Assembly: GCA_037176885.1 (NCBI GenBank)
Contig: JAWWNJ010000034.1
Coordinates: 1 to 64,000 of the forward strand
Direction: 5' to 3'
DNA length: 64,000 bases
From: Favolaschia claudopus
Taxonomy: Eukaryota; Basidiomycota; Agaricomycetes; Agaricales; Mycenaceae
Shown: piece by piece, positions 22,560 to 34,942 of the stretch
Layout of the letters: every line of letters starts with the position of its first letter
Position numbering within the stretch: the stretch's first letter is position 1
Notes under the pieces: generated by a model
What the model saw: only the letters and a program-made list of their open reading frames with translations
The model's database searches: none
What the model was told of the DNA's origin: nothing
Translations under genes and position numbers: made by a program

Positions 22560-22805
22560 GACTTCAGGTAGTTGTTTGGTGGGGTTGGCGAGAACGGGCG
22601 GAGTCGTGGCCGAAAGAGTCAGTAGCGGCGGGAGACGAGGCGGTGGCTGACCGCGATGGCGCGCGGCGGGAGGGGATGTCGTTGTTAGTGGTTGTGGGAC
22701 GAAGTCGTCGTCGATGGTGGTGGTGGATGGCAAGAAGGTTGATGACGGCATTGATTGACCGTCGGCGATCGTCGGTTTGTCGGGAAACACCGAAAATAGG
22801 GGGAG
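22560..22805 (-). repeat. Dispersed repeat R1, copy 1
   Basis: Shares extended similarity in the same orientation with 33680-33915. Shared stretches include gtgggacgaagtcgtcg, gatggtggtggtgga and ggcgatcgtcgg. It belongs to the intron-signal-rich tract and was probably part of a repeated locus. Confidence 0.7.
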
Positions 22806-24080
22806 GTCGAAGAAACAATGGATTAATTACTTACCTCTGCGACACATCTTCGCACCTCTTGACTTCGATTCAGAGGAAATTGAACTTGAATCGTATATAT
22901 CGACTTGCGGGGGAGAACGAGTACTGCCGAACTGAAATTGAAAATCTGTCTGTCTTGAGATACAGTGAGCAACTCAAACATCAGACACACGGTGCGCAGT
23001 TTCGGTCCAACTTTAACCAAACTGCCCTCTTCTTCACCAACCTAGTCAATGAGAACCAACCTTGGCCACAAACGAAGTGAAAAGGGAAGTGTAATAAAAG
23101 AAAACGGCTCAACGAAGAGTATAACAAATTTTGTTTCCAATTTCAATAACTTCGGAGCGAGGAATCGCCTGTAGATACCTCTGTGAATAGAATCAAATGA
23201 AACAAATCGAAGGAAGAACGGGAACCAAACGGGAACTGTTAAGATATTGGACCTAAAGCCGTGATCCTTGGAATGATGAAATTCGGGCCAACTTACAAGC
23301 TCGTGGAAGTGGAATTGAAAGGGACCTCAATCGAAAGAACAGATGAAACGGAAAGTCGCACATTGTCAAGTCCGCCCCCGAACGGGCCGCAGTTTCGTAG
23401 CAGGGATCTCGTTCGTCTTTTCTAGATGCAACGCAGAAGCTCCAATGCTATCACGCTGCCTTGATTAAACTCTCAGGAGATTTGGCGTCGTGGAATGCGC
23501 TCGAAATCTAACGACATGGCCAGATAATAGCGAAAAGAGGGAGAAAGCAAAATTGAATAAATCCACCAATCGCCAACTCTATCCCCCCCAACACGCACTC
23601 GTAGAGCCTTTGCTCAGCGGGCGAGGTGATTAAGGGGAAAATCGGAAGGGGGGAAGAAACGAACCTGAGAATTGCCAGAACTGTACCCTTGATCTTCAGC
23701 AAATAACGCCGGAGTGTGAATACGAGGCTATGAGATTGAAAAGAAAGTCGAAAATGGATCACACCTATTCAAAGTCAAGCGGCGCGAGGCTCGCCGAGGC
23801 GGACGCGACGCGAAGTCAAACGTCCAAGAAGGTGTTGAATTCCGAGGGCCGACGCACAGTCAACGCCCTCGGAATGAATTGCAACTTGATCAAGAAAACC
23901 GGAGGCTTGAAGATACGTCGTAGTCGTATTCGGCGTCGACTGCGGTGGCCTTGACAACTCTTCGGGAATAGACGCCGCGCGGTGCGCACCAAAACTCGAG
24001 AACGAAGACGTCAGTCAGAATGGGATGAATACAAAAGAAAAATAGGTGAAGACGTAATTGATTCACCCTGCCCGTAAATC

Positions 24081-24155
24081 CACCTCGACCGCTACGAGCT
24101 CATAGGGCCTATGGTCAGTCCCAGCGAGCCCGTAACGGCGACGAGAAAGTACGGG
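24081..24155 (-). pseudogene. Repeated exon-like segment R2, copy 1
   Basis: The minus strand encodes AGTDHRPYELVAVEVDL and is followed by a GTGA donor. The partner at 28843-28910 encodes AGSDHRPYELVSVELDL, also followed by GTGAGG. Many of the differences between the copies fall on synonymous or conservative positions, suggesting the segment was once protein-coding. No family recognised. Confidence 0.5.
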
Positions 24156-27100
24156 ACAGGTGAATCGAAGGGGGGAGGAAACGAAATTGCTAAGGAAGAG
24201 ACGCACCGTTCATGAATGAGTCGTGGGAGGCGCAAGCGACGGTTGGCGACGACCGAATGGACGAAGGAAGACAAAAAGCTTGGGGCAGCAAAGCCAGGTT
24301 GGAGTGAGAAGCGTGGGGTTGCGATGAGTGAAACGGTGTGAATCGGCGGATGAGAGCAGACCGCGAAGATGATGCACTGCGAGACAAGTCAGCGTGTGCT
24401 CCATGCGAAGGGGAAAGAAACGGTGTATTGTGAAGGGAAAGAGTGATCTCGAAGCGCAGTGGAAGGACGGGTTAACGGGGGAGGGCACGGAGTGGATAGT
24501 TGGAGGGAGGAGGGTGTTCAGAAAAGAAAGCAATATGAAAGACGTACGAAATATGCTCGTCTCTCCGCCCCTTGCCCGTTACTCTTTCCATATTATAAAC
24601 AATTAAAGCGGCATATTGAGACTATTTGTGAACGAATCAGCACTCAGCACAGACTGGATGGATAATGGCACAGTTCACCGAAGCGGATGAGGCACAACGG
24701 CTAGATAAGGAAGAGAGTTGAGTTTGCATAGAGCCGTAGTGAGGGAAAGCACGCACCAGAATCCTATTTAATGAGTGGCGACAGCAGTTCGACGCCGGAA
24801 CGACGACTTGTAGACGAAGTGGTTTTTGATCGCGCCATCGGGTCGAGTACGCGTCCGTTTGGTGAGAGTTTTAACGTTGCATAGGGGGAGAGGATGCTTC
24901 GGGGCGGGAACGAGGGGTGGGAGCGCGGGTTGGCACCAGCAAACGTGCTAGTAGCGACACGTCAAACACGCTGAGTCGACGCGGCAATGGCGGCGGCAAC
25001 GTTAAGGTGAAGACGGCGATGTCTGTGTAACTGGGAAGGCGGCAAACACAGAGCTGAATGGTGGTCGCATGGGACGAGAGAGGAAGGCGGCAACGACGTG
25101 GACGGTGGTGAGAGGGAAACTGTGATGGGGGGCGTGACCACGTGTCATGAAAACAGGACCAAACAGTCGCGCCTTCATTTCTGAGGCCCCTAATTCTTCC
25201 CGGGACTTCCCCGACAGAGCATTGAGAGTACAGGTAAAGCAATATCAGTGACTTTGACCCTCGACTCCGAGTACTCACTGGGTAACCGTACTAATGTTTG
25301 TTTCAGGTTTGTTTGGAATCGATCTTTCTCCTCGCGGTGCAAAGATACGTCGCGCATCGCGCGCCGCTCACTGTCTATGGTCTGATTCCATTAATTTGTA
25401 GCAATACACTTGGACCGAAGATTAAATGAGCTGCTTTAATTTACATTTACTTTTAACATTATACACTGAAGGAACTCGAAAACCCTACCGAAATTCAATT
25501 CAACTCTGCTTGAATTGGCACTGAATAGGAAGTCAGTGTGCATCGAAACGTACTAAAATTCAAGCAAACATTACTTGCTTACGAATGTGAGTCGGGATCA
25601 TAGACGCGGACACGGTGGTGGCGACGTTGAAGATTTATTGATCTGGCGCTGCGTTTTAAGCGTCGGCGGGAACGGATACTATAGGTAATGCAGGGAGATA
25701 AGTGTCAATCGAGGACGAATACTCGAGGCCCATGGTGGGTGGGGAGAGAACACTGGGACTTGCGTACCGGATTCACCGTCCAATGCGAAGCAGCGCACCA
25801 TTCCAGCAACCACGATCAGAATCCACGGAAGTTCCAGTAATCCCTTTCTATTTCGAGACGATTTAGTTCTTACCCTTCATTCATGGGTAAGCGTTGCTTG
25901 AATGAGGTTTGGTAAGTCAGGGAATATCAAGAGCTTGACTGATATACTAGCTTACATATATCTTTGCCCCACCCTTGGTTTGTGTTGTTGAAAATGCATT
26001 GTCCTGCAGAGTTCAAATGCATCGAATTTGAATGAGCATCTGAAATGAAAATAGTTGACTGTATCCACCGTAGGTGGAATATTACTCGAAACCTTGCCTG
26101 GTTCCGATGAAACAAGCCACCGCTCGAACGACTCCGAGAGAAACTCGACGGTCTGTGAGAGAACAAGTCAGTCAATGTGAAGATATAAGTCAAGTCAGAG
26201 TCGACGTACCTTGGGTTCATATAACCATCCAAGTGCGGGTCCATGTAAGCTTCAAAGTGTTGCTAGATGCCTTCGAGTCATGAGTTAATTAGCACTCAAA
26301 GCAAACATACCTTCGACTCTAACCTCAAGCCCGGCCGAGCTTGAGTTCATGCCCAAGTTGAATTCGATACAAGTATTCGGCGATAGTATAAGATACTGTT
26401 GAAGTAATAGTTAGTACCTTGATATAACAACTTGAATGAAGTCAAGCGAGTTCCAGACATACCGATGGTAAGGCAATAGATTGATCCCTTACCAGTGGAC
26501 CCTTCAATCTAACCTCAACAAGCAACATAACTTGACTCGAGCAGCGGTGAGATAGCTAAGAGAGTATGACGATAGTCTCCCCGTCTCGCACGAGTAAGTG
26601 GTAATAGATTCGACATTTGTACACGTTCCTATGTGGAAGTTAAATCTTAACGAGTCGCCGCGGAACAAGTGCGTTTAAGTCAGAACTCGACGAGCGAATC
26701 ACAAAGTCAATAAATAAAGAAACTAAATCAAGCCGCTAACTTACCAGTCAAAGGCAATTTGAATACTTGATGCTTGATTTGAATGGAGGGGCGGAGCGGC
26801 GGTTTTCAAAGCGAGTCAGTATCGAATCGAAAGAAGGATACAGTCAATGAACATACCTCTATCGAATTATCGAAAGTCTATCATGGACATCAGTATTGAA
26901 TCGTACGGTCTGCAAAGAAAAATCAAAGGTCAGTAAGTAGATTGAAAGAATAACAATGAATACAACGCACCTAGGTCAGATCCACTGGCATCATAGACGA
27001 CCCTCACTCCAAACCCGAAGCCTTCGGCCTGTTCAACGAGACATTCCGAGTTAGTGAGGGTGAGCATAGAGAGCACGCACCAAGCATAGACTTGACGCGT

Positions 27101-28842
27101 AGCTATCGATCCGAACGAAGTTAATCAGGCTGAATGTACAGCTAGGATTAAAGACGCGACTTGAACTCAACCAAAAGTTCCCAAACTGAAGCAACCCGAC
27201 GCCCGACCGCACCATCCATTGAAGTTCATCGCGGGAATCTAGCAACGAAGACGAATTGAACTATTGGGACGAAGACGATAAGGCATAACGAACACACCAG
27301 TAAAACTGAACCCTAGGTTCAATCAAAACCGCACCGCCCATGACTTCGACACCAACTATCAGAATTTGAATCTATCCTGAAAGGAAAGTTAGAAAAATGG
27401 ACTCCGAAGGATTATCGTACTCACCGATGCAAATAAAGTCAGTGCAAGTCTATTAGAAACCCAGTAATTCTGAAAGTGAACTCAACGAGTCAACACGCAC
27501 CTCGTGAAGTGAATCACGAAGACTCGCGTTCATTTGTATGCGGCTGGATCAAGTGCGCGGCTCGCAACGGAAACTACCCAGACCGTTGGATTCGACGATA
27601 GAAATGAATATACGCACCTCTTGAACCTAATAACCCGAACCTCGACCACGAGAAAATCTTCCAGGGACGTACGCTGCGAGGATGAGGAGTGAAGGATGAG
27701 GTCAAATTCTTCCCGGGAATCGTGCGCAACTCCCGGGAGAACAGGAGGGTTGTGCTCATTCACGCCAGGGAGCAGAGACGGCTGTTACCATTGAAAACCT
27801 GACGGTTGTTCGAGTGAAGGTTGATGGGACATCCGCACGCAATATTCACTGCGTTGCGCCAGAGGAGAAAGGAGAAATTGCTTTGATTCAGAAGGCTATT
27901 CTATACAATCAAATATGAGTTGAATAGAAGGAAGATTTACCCTGATGAGTTGCGCATTGAAGAAGAGATTTCTATTGGGTATGAAAATAGGTCGAGGGTT
28001 GAGAAGCGAGAGGAAGCAAAAGTCTTACAGAGTGAATTCGATAGGTTTGAGAGGTACCGCCCTTCTGATACGAACGTGCGGTGTAGCGATCGCGGGATAA
28101 CAGTGATGCCGTTACTCCGGGGTAGTGTGGAGAGAAAGAATTGAGAGAATTGAGACAGGAAGAGGAAGTCGGACGTACCTGATTTTGCCGCCGCAATCCC
28201 AACTTTGTAACCGTTGAACTAGCGAAGGGCGCGGTCTATCGCAACGACGTCAAAACCACCGATCTGTGAAGAGTCGGCCTCAGTTCGATGAATAGGAGAC
28301 GAAGGGTATTGAAGACGCGCCGAAGAAGGAGGGTAGCGGAGTGGACAAGGGGAGCAAGAGAAGAGCGCGGGAGCGATGCCAAGTGGAGCAAGGGGAGAGG
28401 AAAAGGTGAGACGAACCGAACCTTATCCAAGCAGAGATCTGGTGTACGGAGCGGGGCGGGCATCGAGACGAAATCAAATGGGCGGGTCTGTTAGGATATA
28501 CTCTAGGTTAGTATCATCGATGTGAGGGAAGAGAAGAGGAAACGGGATGGAAAGGGAAGGGATGGGACGTCCGAGGGAAGAAACGGAACGAACGAAAGGA
28601 CTCTTACATGGAACCAGCAGTGCTGGAGAAGGATTGGAGGGTTAAAGGTGCACGGAGATGATTAGGAGAGGGCGAAGGGAGACGAGGGTTGATGCGACAG
28701 CGCGACGCGGAGTCAACGCGAAGCACGAATTCGTGGGTGACGCAAAGTCAACGCCCAGAATCTGAAGAGCAAAATGTCGGAATCTGACCAAACGAAAAAG
28801 GAAAAAAGAATGGTGGAAAGGAGGAGACCACCTCACCCGAGA

Positions 28843-28910
28843 TCCAGCTCAACCGATACGAGCTCGTAGGGCCTATGGTCAGACCCAGCGAACGCGTAAC
28901 GGCTCAGGGA
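28843..28910 (-). pseudogene. Repeated exon-like segment R2, copy 2
   Basis: Partner of 24081-24155. The segment is bounded upstream by an acceptor-like CCTGAG and downstream by GTGAGG. It may be one exon of a decayed minus-strand gene. Neighbouring exons could not be joined in frame. Confidence 0.5.
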
Positions 28911-31900
28911 AATTCGGGATGGAGGGGAAGACAAAGGGTCGACAACAGCTGAGGTGACACACCAGGTAAACGGAGACGACGGTCCCTGCGGCGCGTTGGA
29001 GTCGATGGAAACGAGGGATACCATGGTGGGCAACGACGACCGGGGTTAGCGTAGGCAGTGCCGGGGTATCGAAGGCACAGGAGGGGACGTCAAAGTTACC
29101 GGGTGGCCTAGACAAGGCGAGTGTACCGGTGAAGAAGGCTACTCAAAAAACAAGTCAGTATTGACTCGGAATGAAGGGGAAGAAGAGACGAGGTGAGAGG
29201 GGATAACACTCAGTGCAGAGCAAAGACAGATGAGCGGAGGAGTTGAGGGAGGAGAAGGAAGAAGGTGGAAGCATATGCATCAAACGGAGAAAGAATCGCG
29301 CACTTGTGATCCCCCTCCGTCCATGTTCGAGCGTGGCGTCGATTCTTGGGGAATAGGTTGGGAAGATGAGTAGTATATAAAGAGCAAGTAACGGGTAGTG
29401 ATGAGATGTCTGTATCCGTCGCTGTTGAATGGAAAGGGGGGAAGGGAATGATATAGAACGCACCAAATAGCCAAAACGCAATCAGACGTGGCATCGGGAA
29501 TGCGTCAATTTATGGTTTGGTGTCAAAATGTGAGGTGATATCAAGTTTTGAGGAAGAGAGGAGGGGTGGCGGCACGGCAGACGATGTAGACTCGGAGGCG
29601 GTGGGCCGGTGGCAGCGACGCAGTGTAGAAAGGGATCGGAGTTGTCGACGAAGAGGACGGGGTTGCAAGCCAAGTACGGTGGTAACTGTGCTGGGACCTT
29701 GACTGCCGGAGGGATTGGGTGGCTAGGGTTTCGGCGAGTGGGAGCGCGTCGAGGTGGAAGGTGGAAGGAGTGGGAGTGACGTGGCGTGACAGACGCGTTT
29801 GCTGGGCCGAGTCGGGCCGACGCGCAAACACGATCACATGACATCCTGGGTATTTCGCTCCCTCGTCTTCCACGCGTCTCTGGTGAAACGCCTCACTTCT
29901 TTTGCTTCGCCGTGCTGGAATCCTGCACAGCGATAGGAGTATAGCCCATCACTATCCCAGTGATCTCCCCGACGAAAAGGGTGCCCACCTTGCGCGCCAC
30001 TTGGCCCGGTGACTTGGGGCGCTCCTCGCAATGGTGACCTGCTCAAGACGGATTGTGATTTCTGTCTCAGTGTGCTGCATGAATATCAAGCTGCGAATCG
30101 TTGCTAGATTGAATCAGGTGGCCTCACTAGCAGTATCGTTCAAAGCTCTCACCCTCTGGACGGTGAGGGGGTTCCTTTCCTCTTTCTCGCTTTACATTTT
30201 CTCAAGTCAGCGCAGGAGTCGGAACCTCGTCATTTCATCTCAGAATCGTAGCTCTGTGGTTCGAAGGTTTTTTATTATTATTATTTTCCAGCTTCATCGG
30301 GCCGTTTGAATTACAGTAGATTCGTACACTGTTTACTTGCCGATCGCTTACCGACGTTTTGCCGCAGTCCTCGTTGGAGTTAAAAGGAACAGTCTTCCCT
30401 TACCTTCTGTCGCGCAATACAGCAGGGTTTGCACAGAATTATTCTGGTTCAATGGGTGAGTCTTCATTGAGTTTGTTCGCTATCAAACAAAGGAATGACT
30501 TACTTGATTGAACGGGAGCAGATGTTTGGCGCGAGTCACCGACGAGGGCGACCGTGGTGCGGTGGAGTGTTGAGTTTTACAAGGAGAAAGGTAGGTACGC
30601 AGGCAAAGGAGCAGGTCGGATATGTTGTTTGAAGTGGCAAGGTCGGTTAGATGGAAGACCATCCATTGAGACGTCCTTGAATCCACAAATTTGTCAAAGA
30701 TATCATCAGAAGGCAGAACTTAAATGGAAACGGATTAGACCTTAGAACATCACAACGAACTGACACAATGGAATAGAATTGAAGAAGCGCAATCATGAAA
30801 CTCAGGGAGTAGGAAGCAAGTCGACGAAGTCGAAAACATGACGGTGGACCAAGCAGTCAATCATTAAATACACGGGTGAAATAAGAGGTGGGCATGGAAC
30901 TGAGGATTACAGACGCACCGGTTTTGAGTCAGCAAAAAAAACGCCCTCAACGTGGAATCGATGTTGAATGGTGTATGAGGTGTGGAAAATTCAAACTGGA
31001 AGGACAGTGAGCGAAAAGCCCTTACCAAACTCATCAGCCGGATAGTTTTCAACGCGTTCACGAATAATCAGAGGGTGGGTCGGGGAGTTAATGAGCTGGT
31101 CAAAAGAAGCGAATTTATGGTACCTACATGATTCTTTCCGGCACTTTCATTAACAAAATATGAAGAGGCCTCGTTGCAAGGGCGATGTGGCAAAAGGCGG
31201 GAAATATTTACGTACCTTTCTCTAGAGCAGGGTACGTAATGCGAACCCAGCCAGATAGCGAAGCGCCGAGGTGGCTGCGCAAGCGCTAAAGCGGTTCGGG
31301 GAGGGGGTTTGTCGGTGGCCGGCGCGCGGTAAATTTGACATAATCCACAGTTTAGCACGAACAAATAGAGTCCGCAATATGGCCTCACGAGTGTGAGGGC
31401 TGTTGATAGGGAGGAGCTGAGTGGTGCTCAGGGCAACGTTGAATGTACGAATCTGCGAGAACTCACCGAATGGAGCATCATTCACGTTGAAAGACCGATA
31501 TGCACGGGCTGTGGGATGGGCTGCTACCGAGACGATGTCGATTCCACAGATCTAGAGTGCAGGCAGGGGACGCCGATGTAGTTGGAAGTTGGGGTGGGCA
31601 AACAGGCGGGGAATAACGTTAGGGGAGGTCTGGGTAGGAAGCGGGTTGGGGAGGTCGGTGTGGTGGAAGCGTTGGCGCGAACAAATCGAGCAGATGATGA
31701 CCCCGAGTCAGCGGAAATTGAGTGTTGTGATGATGGTGGCAACGTCGCGAGGGTGAGGAAGAAGAGAATAGAATAAACAACAAAAGTATCGACGTACCGC
31801 AGGCATGATGCACGGTCAACATGTCGATCTGTGAAAGAGAATCAACATAATGGAACGAGGAGAAAAGCTGGGGAGGAATGGGACAGATAGTAGAGGGGCA

Positions 31901-33679
31901 CGAACCGAATCCCGCAACGGATGAGGTACGCTTACCTGTCTAGATAATAGCGGGAGGCGTGAAAGGATCAAAGAAGGAAAAATCTAGGCTCAAAATTTCA
32001 AGTATGTAGATGTGCACTCGAAGGCAGTGTTCGTTTCCAGGAGATGGGTCGAAATTCCTAGAGATAGATTTAGACTCAATAAGCCAAGAAAAAAATATAG
32101 GTTGTACGCTGTGAGAGAGGAGACACGGCTCACTGAATTTCTCCCGGGATTTGTGTCCAATTCCCAGAAGAACTGGAGAAGATGATGTCGTTGAAGCCAA
32201 GACGCAGAGACGCGTGTTCCCACCGCGAACTTGATGGGTTTGCGAAAGCAGGCCGAGTATTCGATGCTTCACGTTAATCTCTCCCAGTCGCGTCACAGAA
32301 GAAAGAAAAGTTTGATTTGATTGAAAGAAAGTATTCTATACAAGTACAATATGAGCGAAATACAACAATAAAGAATTACCGTAGTCCAGGAAGGAATTTA
32401 CTAGGGATATCGATCTGTTAGCTAGATAGGTCGAAGGCCGGGAGGTGGGAGGAAGGAAAATACTCACAAGTCAAGACTCATACGATACTGCGCAACATAC
32501 GGTCTACCGATTGTGGCATGACCGCGACGGCGTTAGCGAGGGCTTCAGGGCGCTTTAAGTGGGAGGAAATAAATGAAGTGAAATAGAATGAGTCAACAGG
32601 ACGTACCGCACATCACAATGGTTTGTATGGGTGTGGGCGGAGCATCTAGACGGCGTTGAAAGTGCTAATCTGTAAGAGTATATCATCAGTAGAATGATTG
32701 ATAGAAAGAAATGGGACGGAAGCCGCACGAGCGACGAACCGGAAATTTCCAGGTTGGTTGCGTCGAAGTGAATTCAAAAGGCGCAGAAGAAGGGCGGCTG
32801 GGTGGACGAGCGGAACATTTAGAGGGCAGAAGGGTGTGCGAAGGGTGTGCGAAGGGAGCGTGTCGAGGGCGCGGGAGAGTGGTGGGAGACGGAAGGTGAC
32901 GGCGGCGGGTGATTTGATTGCGTTCGGGGCGGCGTCGCCGTGCTTTGGCGCCAGAAGGTCGAGGTATCGTCATCCAGTCGTCGGGGTAGCGGGACGGCGG
33001 TGGGGGATCTGAAAAGAACGCGACGAGACGGCGGGGTTGGTGCAGAAGAGCGTAGACATCGCGGGTCGATGCTGGAGGCATGGAGCGGACGTCGGGAGTC
33101 GGGGGAGACGCGTAGCACACCGGAGGGCTTGGGATGACGCTGGGCGAGGTCGATGTAGTGCGTGGTTTGCCGAAGTCGGTGTGGTGGGAGGCGAGAGCCA
33201 TTGTCGCGCGGGATTTGACGAAATCGTGCTGAGTTGATCGAGTCTTGCTGTTGATTTCGTTAGCGCAGGGTTTGGGGGCGAGAAAAGGGGGAAGGGATGA
33301 AGGGGAGGGTGTGAGGGGAGTGGGGAAAGGGAGGGGAGAGGACGGGTGTATTGGGAACCAAAAAAGAAAAGCAATATGAAACGCACCTTAAAATTTTTCT
33401 ATTCCTACACACAACCCATGTCTTGGCGTGGGCGGGAAGCCTGCGAGTCGACGCGGAGACGGGGACGCGAGTTTTGATGGAGAGTGGCCGCGCGGGAGGC
33501 ACACAGACGGGGAGGAAGGCGAGGGCGCGAGCGGGATGTGCGGGAAGGGTAACAAGTCTAGGAGAATAGTTAGTTTTAGGGTTTTAGCCGATGTATGCAT
33601 AGGGGGAGGACGGCTATTACTGAGCTGGATTAAGGAATAGTCATAATAGGAGAGACGGAAGGGCGAATGAATAACGGAG

Positions 33680-33915
33680 GGACGATAGTTGTTTGGCGGT
33701 GTTGGTGATAGCGGAAGAATCGACGTCGGAACGAGGCGGTGGCGGTGACAGAGGGGCAAGCGGCAGACGGCAAGGGCGCGTGGTGGGAGGGAGCCGTGTT
33801 GTTGGTCGTTGTGGGACGAAGTCGTCGATGGTGGTGGTGGAAGGCAAGAGAGTTGATGACGGCACTGATTGATCGTCGGCGATCGTCGGCGTGTCGGGAA
33901 ACGCCGAAAATAAGC
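33680..33915 (-). repeat. Dispersed repeat R1, copy 2
   Basis: Second copy of the 22560-22805 repeat, with small indels and substitutions. The minus-strand peptide patch TIADxQSxPSSTxLPS is common to both, but each copy shows frame breaks around it. Confidence 0.7.
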
Positions 33916-33954
33916 TGCGGTGGAAGGCGAGTGGGGGCGGGGAGTGGAAGAGGG

Positions 33955-34340
33955 GGGGGAAAGTGGCGGGAGTGGCCGGCGAGTGTCGAGAATGGTGGGC
34001 GCGAGGGGCAGGGGAACCGTGTGACAATGTTGATTTGTTTGACGGCGATTTGAGGGATCGCCGAGTATGTCCGACAAAGAGAGCGGGGAGTGGCAGAAAG
34101 TGGGCGGGAGTGGCCGAGTGGCGGGCAAGAACCGTGGGAAGTGGCAGCCACTTCGGAGAAACACGGCGTGCAAGTGGCAGGAGTGGGCGGTGTGGGCGGT
34201 GTGGTTCGAGCGTTGTGTTTGGTGAGTGGCGGCAATTGCCGAAACACAGCCTGGGAGAGTGGCGGGAGTGGGCGGGGAGTGGGCGGAGTGGCAGAAAAAG
34301 TGGCCGCAGTGCTGGGAAGTGGCGGGAGTTCCCGAGAAAC
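33955..34340. repeat. Degenerate GGAGTGGC minisatellite
   Basis: Many imperfect repeats of (G)GAGTGGC and GAGTGGGCG run through this stretch. Open frames across it are a consequence of the low complexity and are not called as genes. Confidence 0.65.
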
Positions 34341-34942
34341 GGTTCGGCGGGGCGGGGACACTAAAAGCGACCGTGGGAAACGGTTGTTTTGCTTGATATC
34401 CTGTCTCTGATAGATTTTTTGCGGGTCTCTTTTGAGTTCATCTGTAAAGAATATTGCTTCTAATACTTCAAAGTGATGTCTAAAATACAAGTTGTATATG
34501 TTCAGAAAGCTACGATCAAGGGCTTTCTGATGATATCAAAATTTCGTCCAAATTCGGTCATTGAAGGTGAAAGAATGCAGCGACGGTTGAATTTTTTGAA
34601 CTTTCACCCCCGCAGGATGGATGTGGGTATATAATGGGTGAGAGGTGTCCGATTGACTTGGAATTCTGGGAGGTAGTAGGGTTGATATGTATGTTCAAGA
34701 ATATGTAGTTAGATCAGAGGAAACAGATCATTGAACAGTTTGTTTGAGCAGTTTTTTCTGGAACACATTGAAGTTAGTTTTGATTGAATGAAGCAAAAAC
34801 AGGGTTAGTGTCCGGTTTATTCTATAATAGACAATAGCTAGGATATTCAAGTGGTACTTAAAGAATCAGGGGCAAGAGGGGATCTTACCCTACGAGAAAG
34901 AACCAAGTTTTTTGAAGTAATGGTTCCCCGAGCCACTAATAT

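Larger units (their letters stand above)
17710..34942 (-). other. Gene-poor tract with dense minus-strand intron-like signals (decayed spliced loci)
   Basis: No long conserved frame exists here, yet well-formed introns can be read on the minus strand every 100-150 bp in places. The clearest are 26910-26970 (GTGCGT, TACTGACC, TTTGCAG), about 27030-27082 (GTGCGT, CACTAAC, AACAG), about 27369-27416 (GTGAGT, TCTAAC, TTTCAG) and about 26152-26212 (GTACGT, CTGAC, CACAG). Exon-like segments between them are 40-60 nt and usually hit stops when joined. Several exon-like segments recur within the tract. It is best described as old, decayed copies of micro-exon genes, or spliced non-coding transcripts. 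GC-rich antisense frames of 100-280 codons (for example 33388-34490) are low-complexity and not called. Confidence 0.5.

Noticed and set aside
33388..34490. Minus-strand frames of 261 and 286 codons
   Set aside because: Proline/serine-rich translations of degenerate GAGTGGC repeats and of repeat R1; frames conflict with one another.
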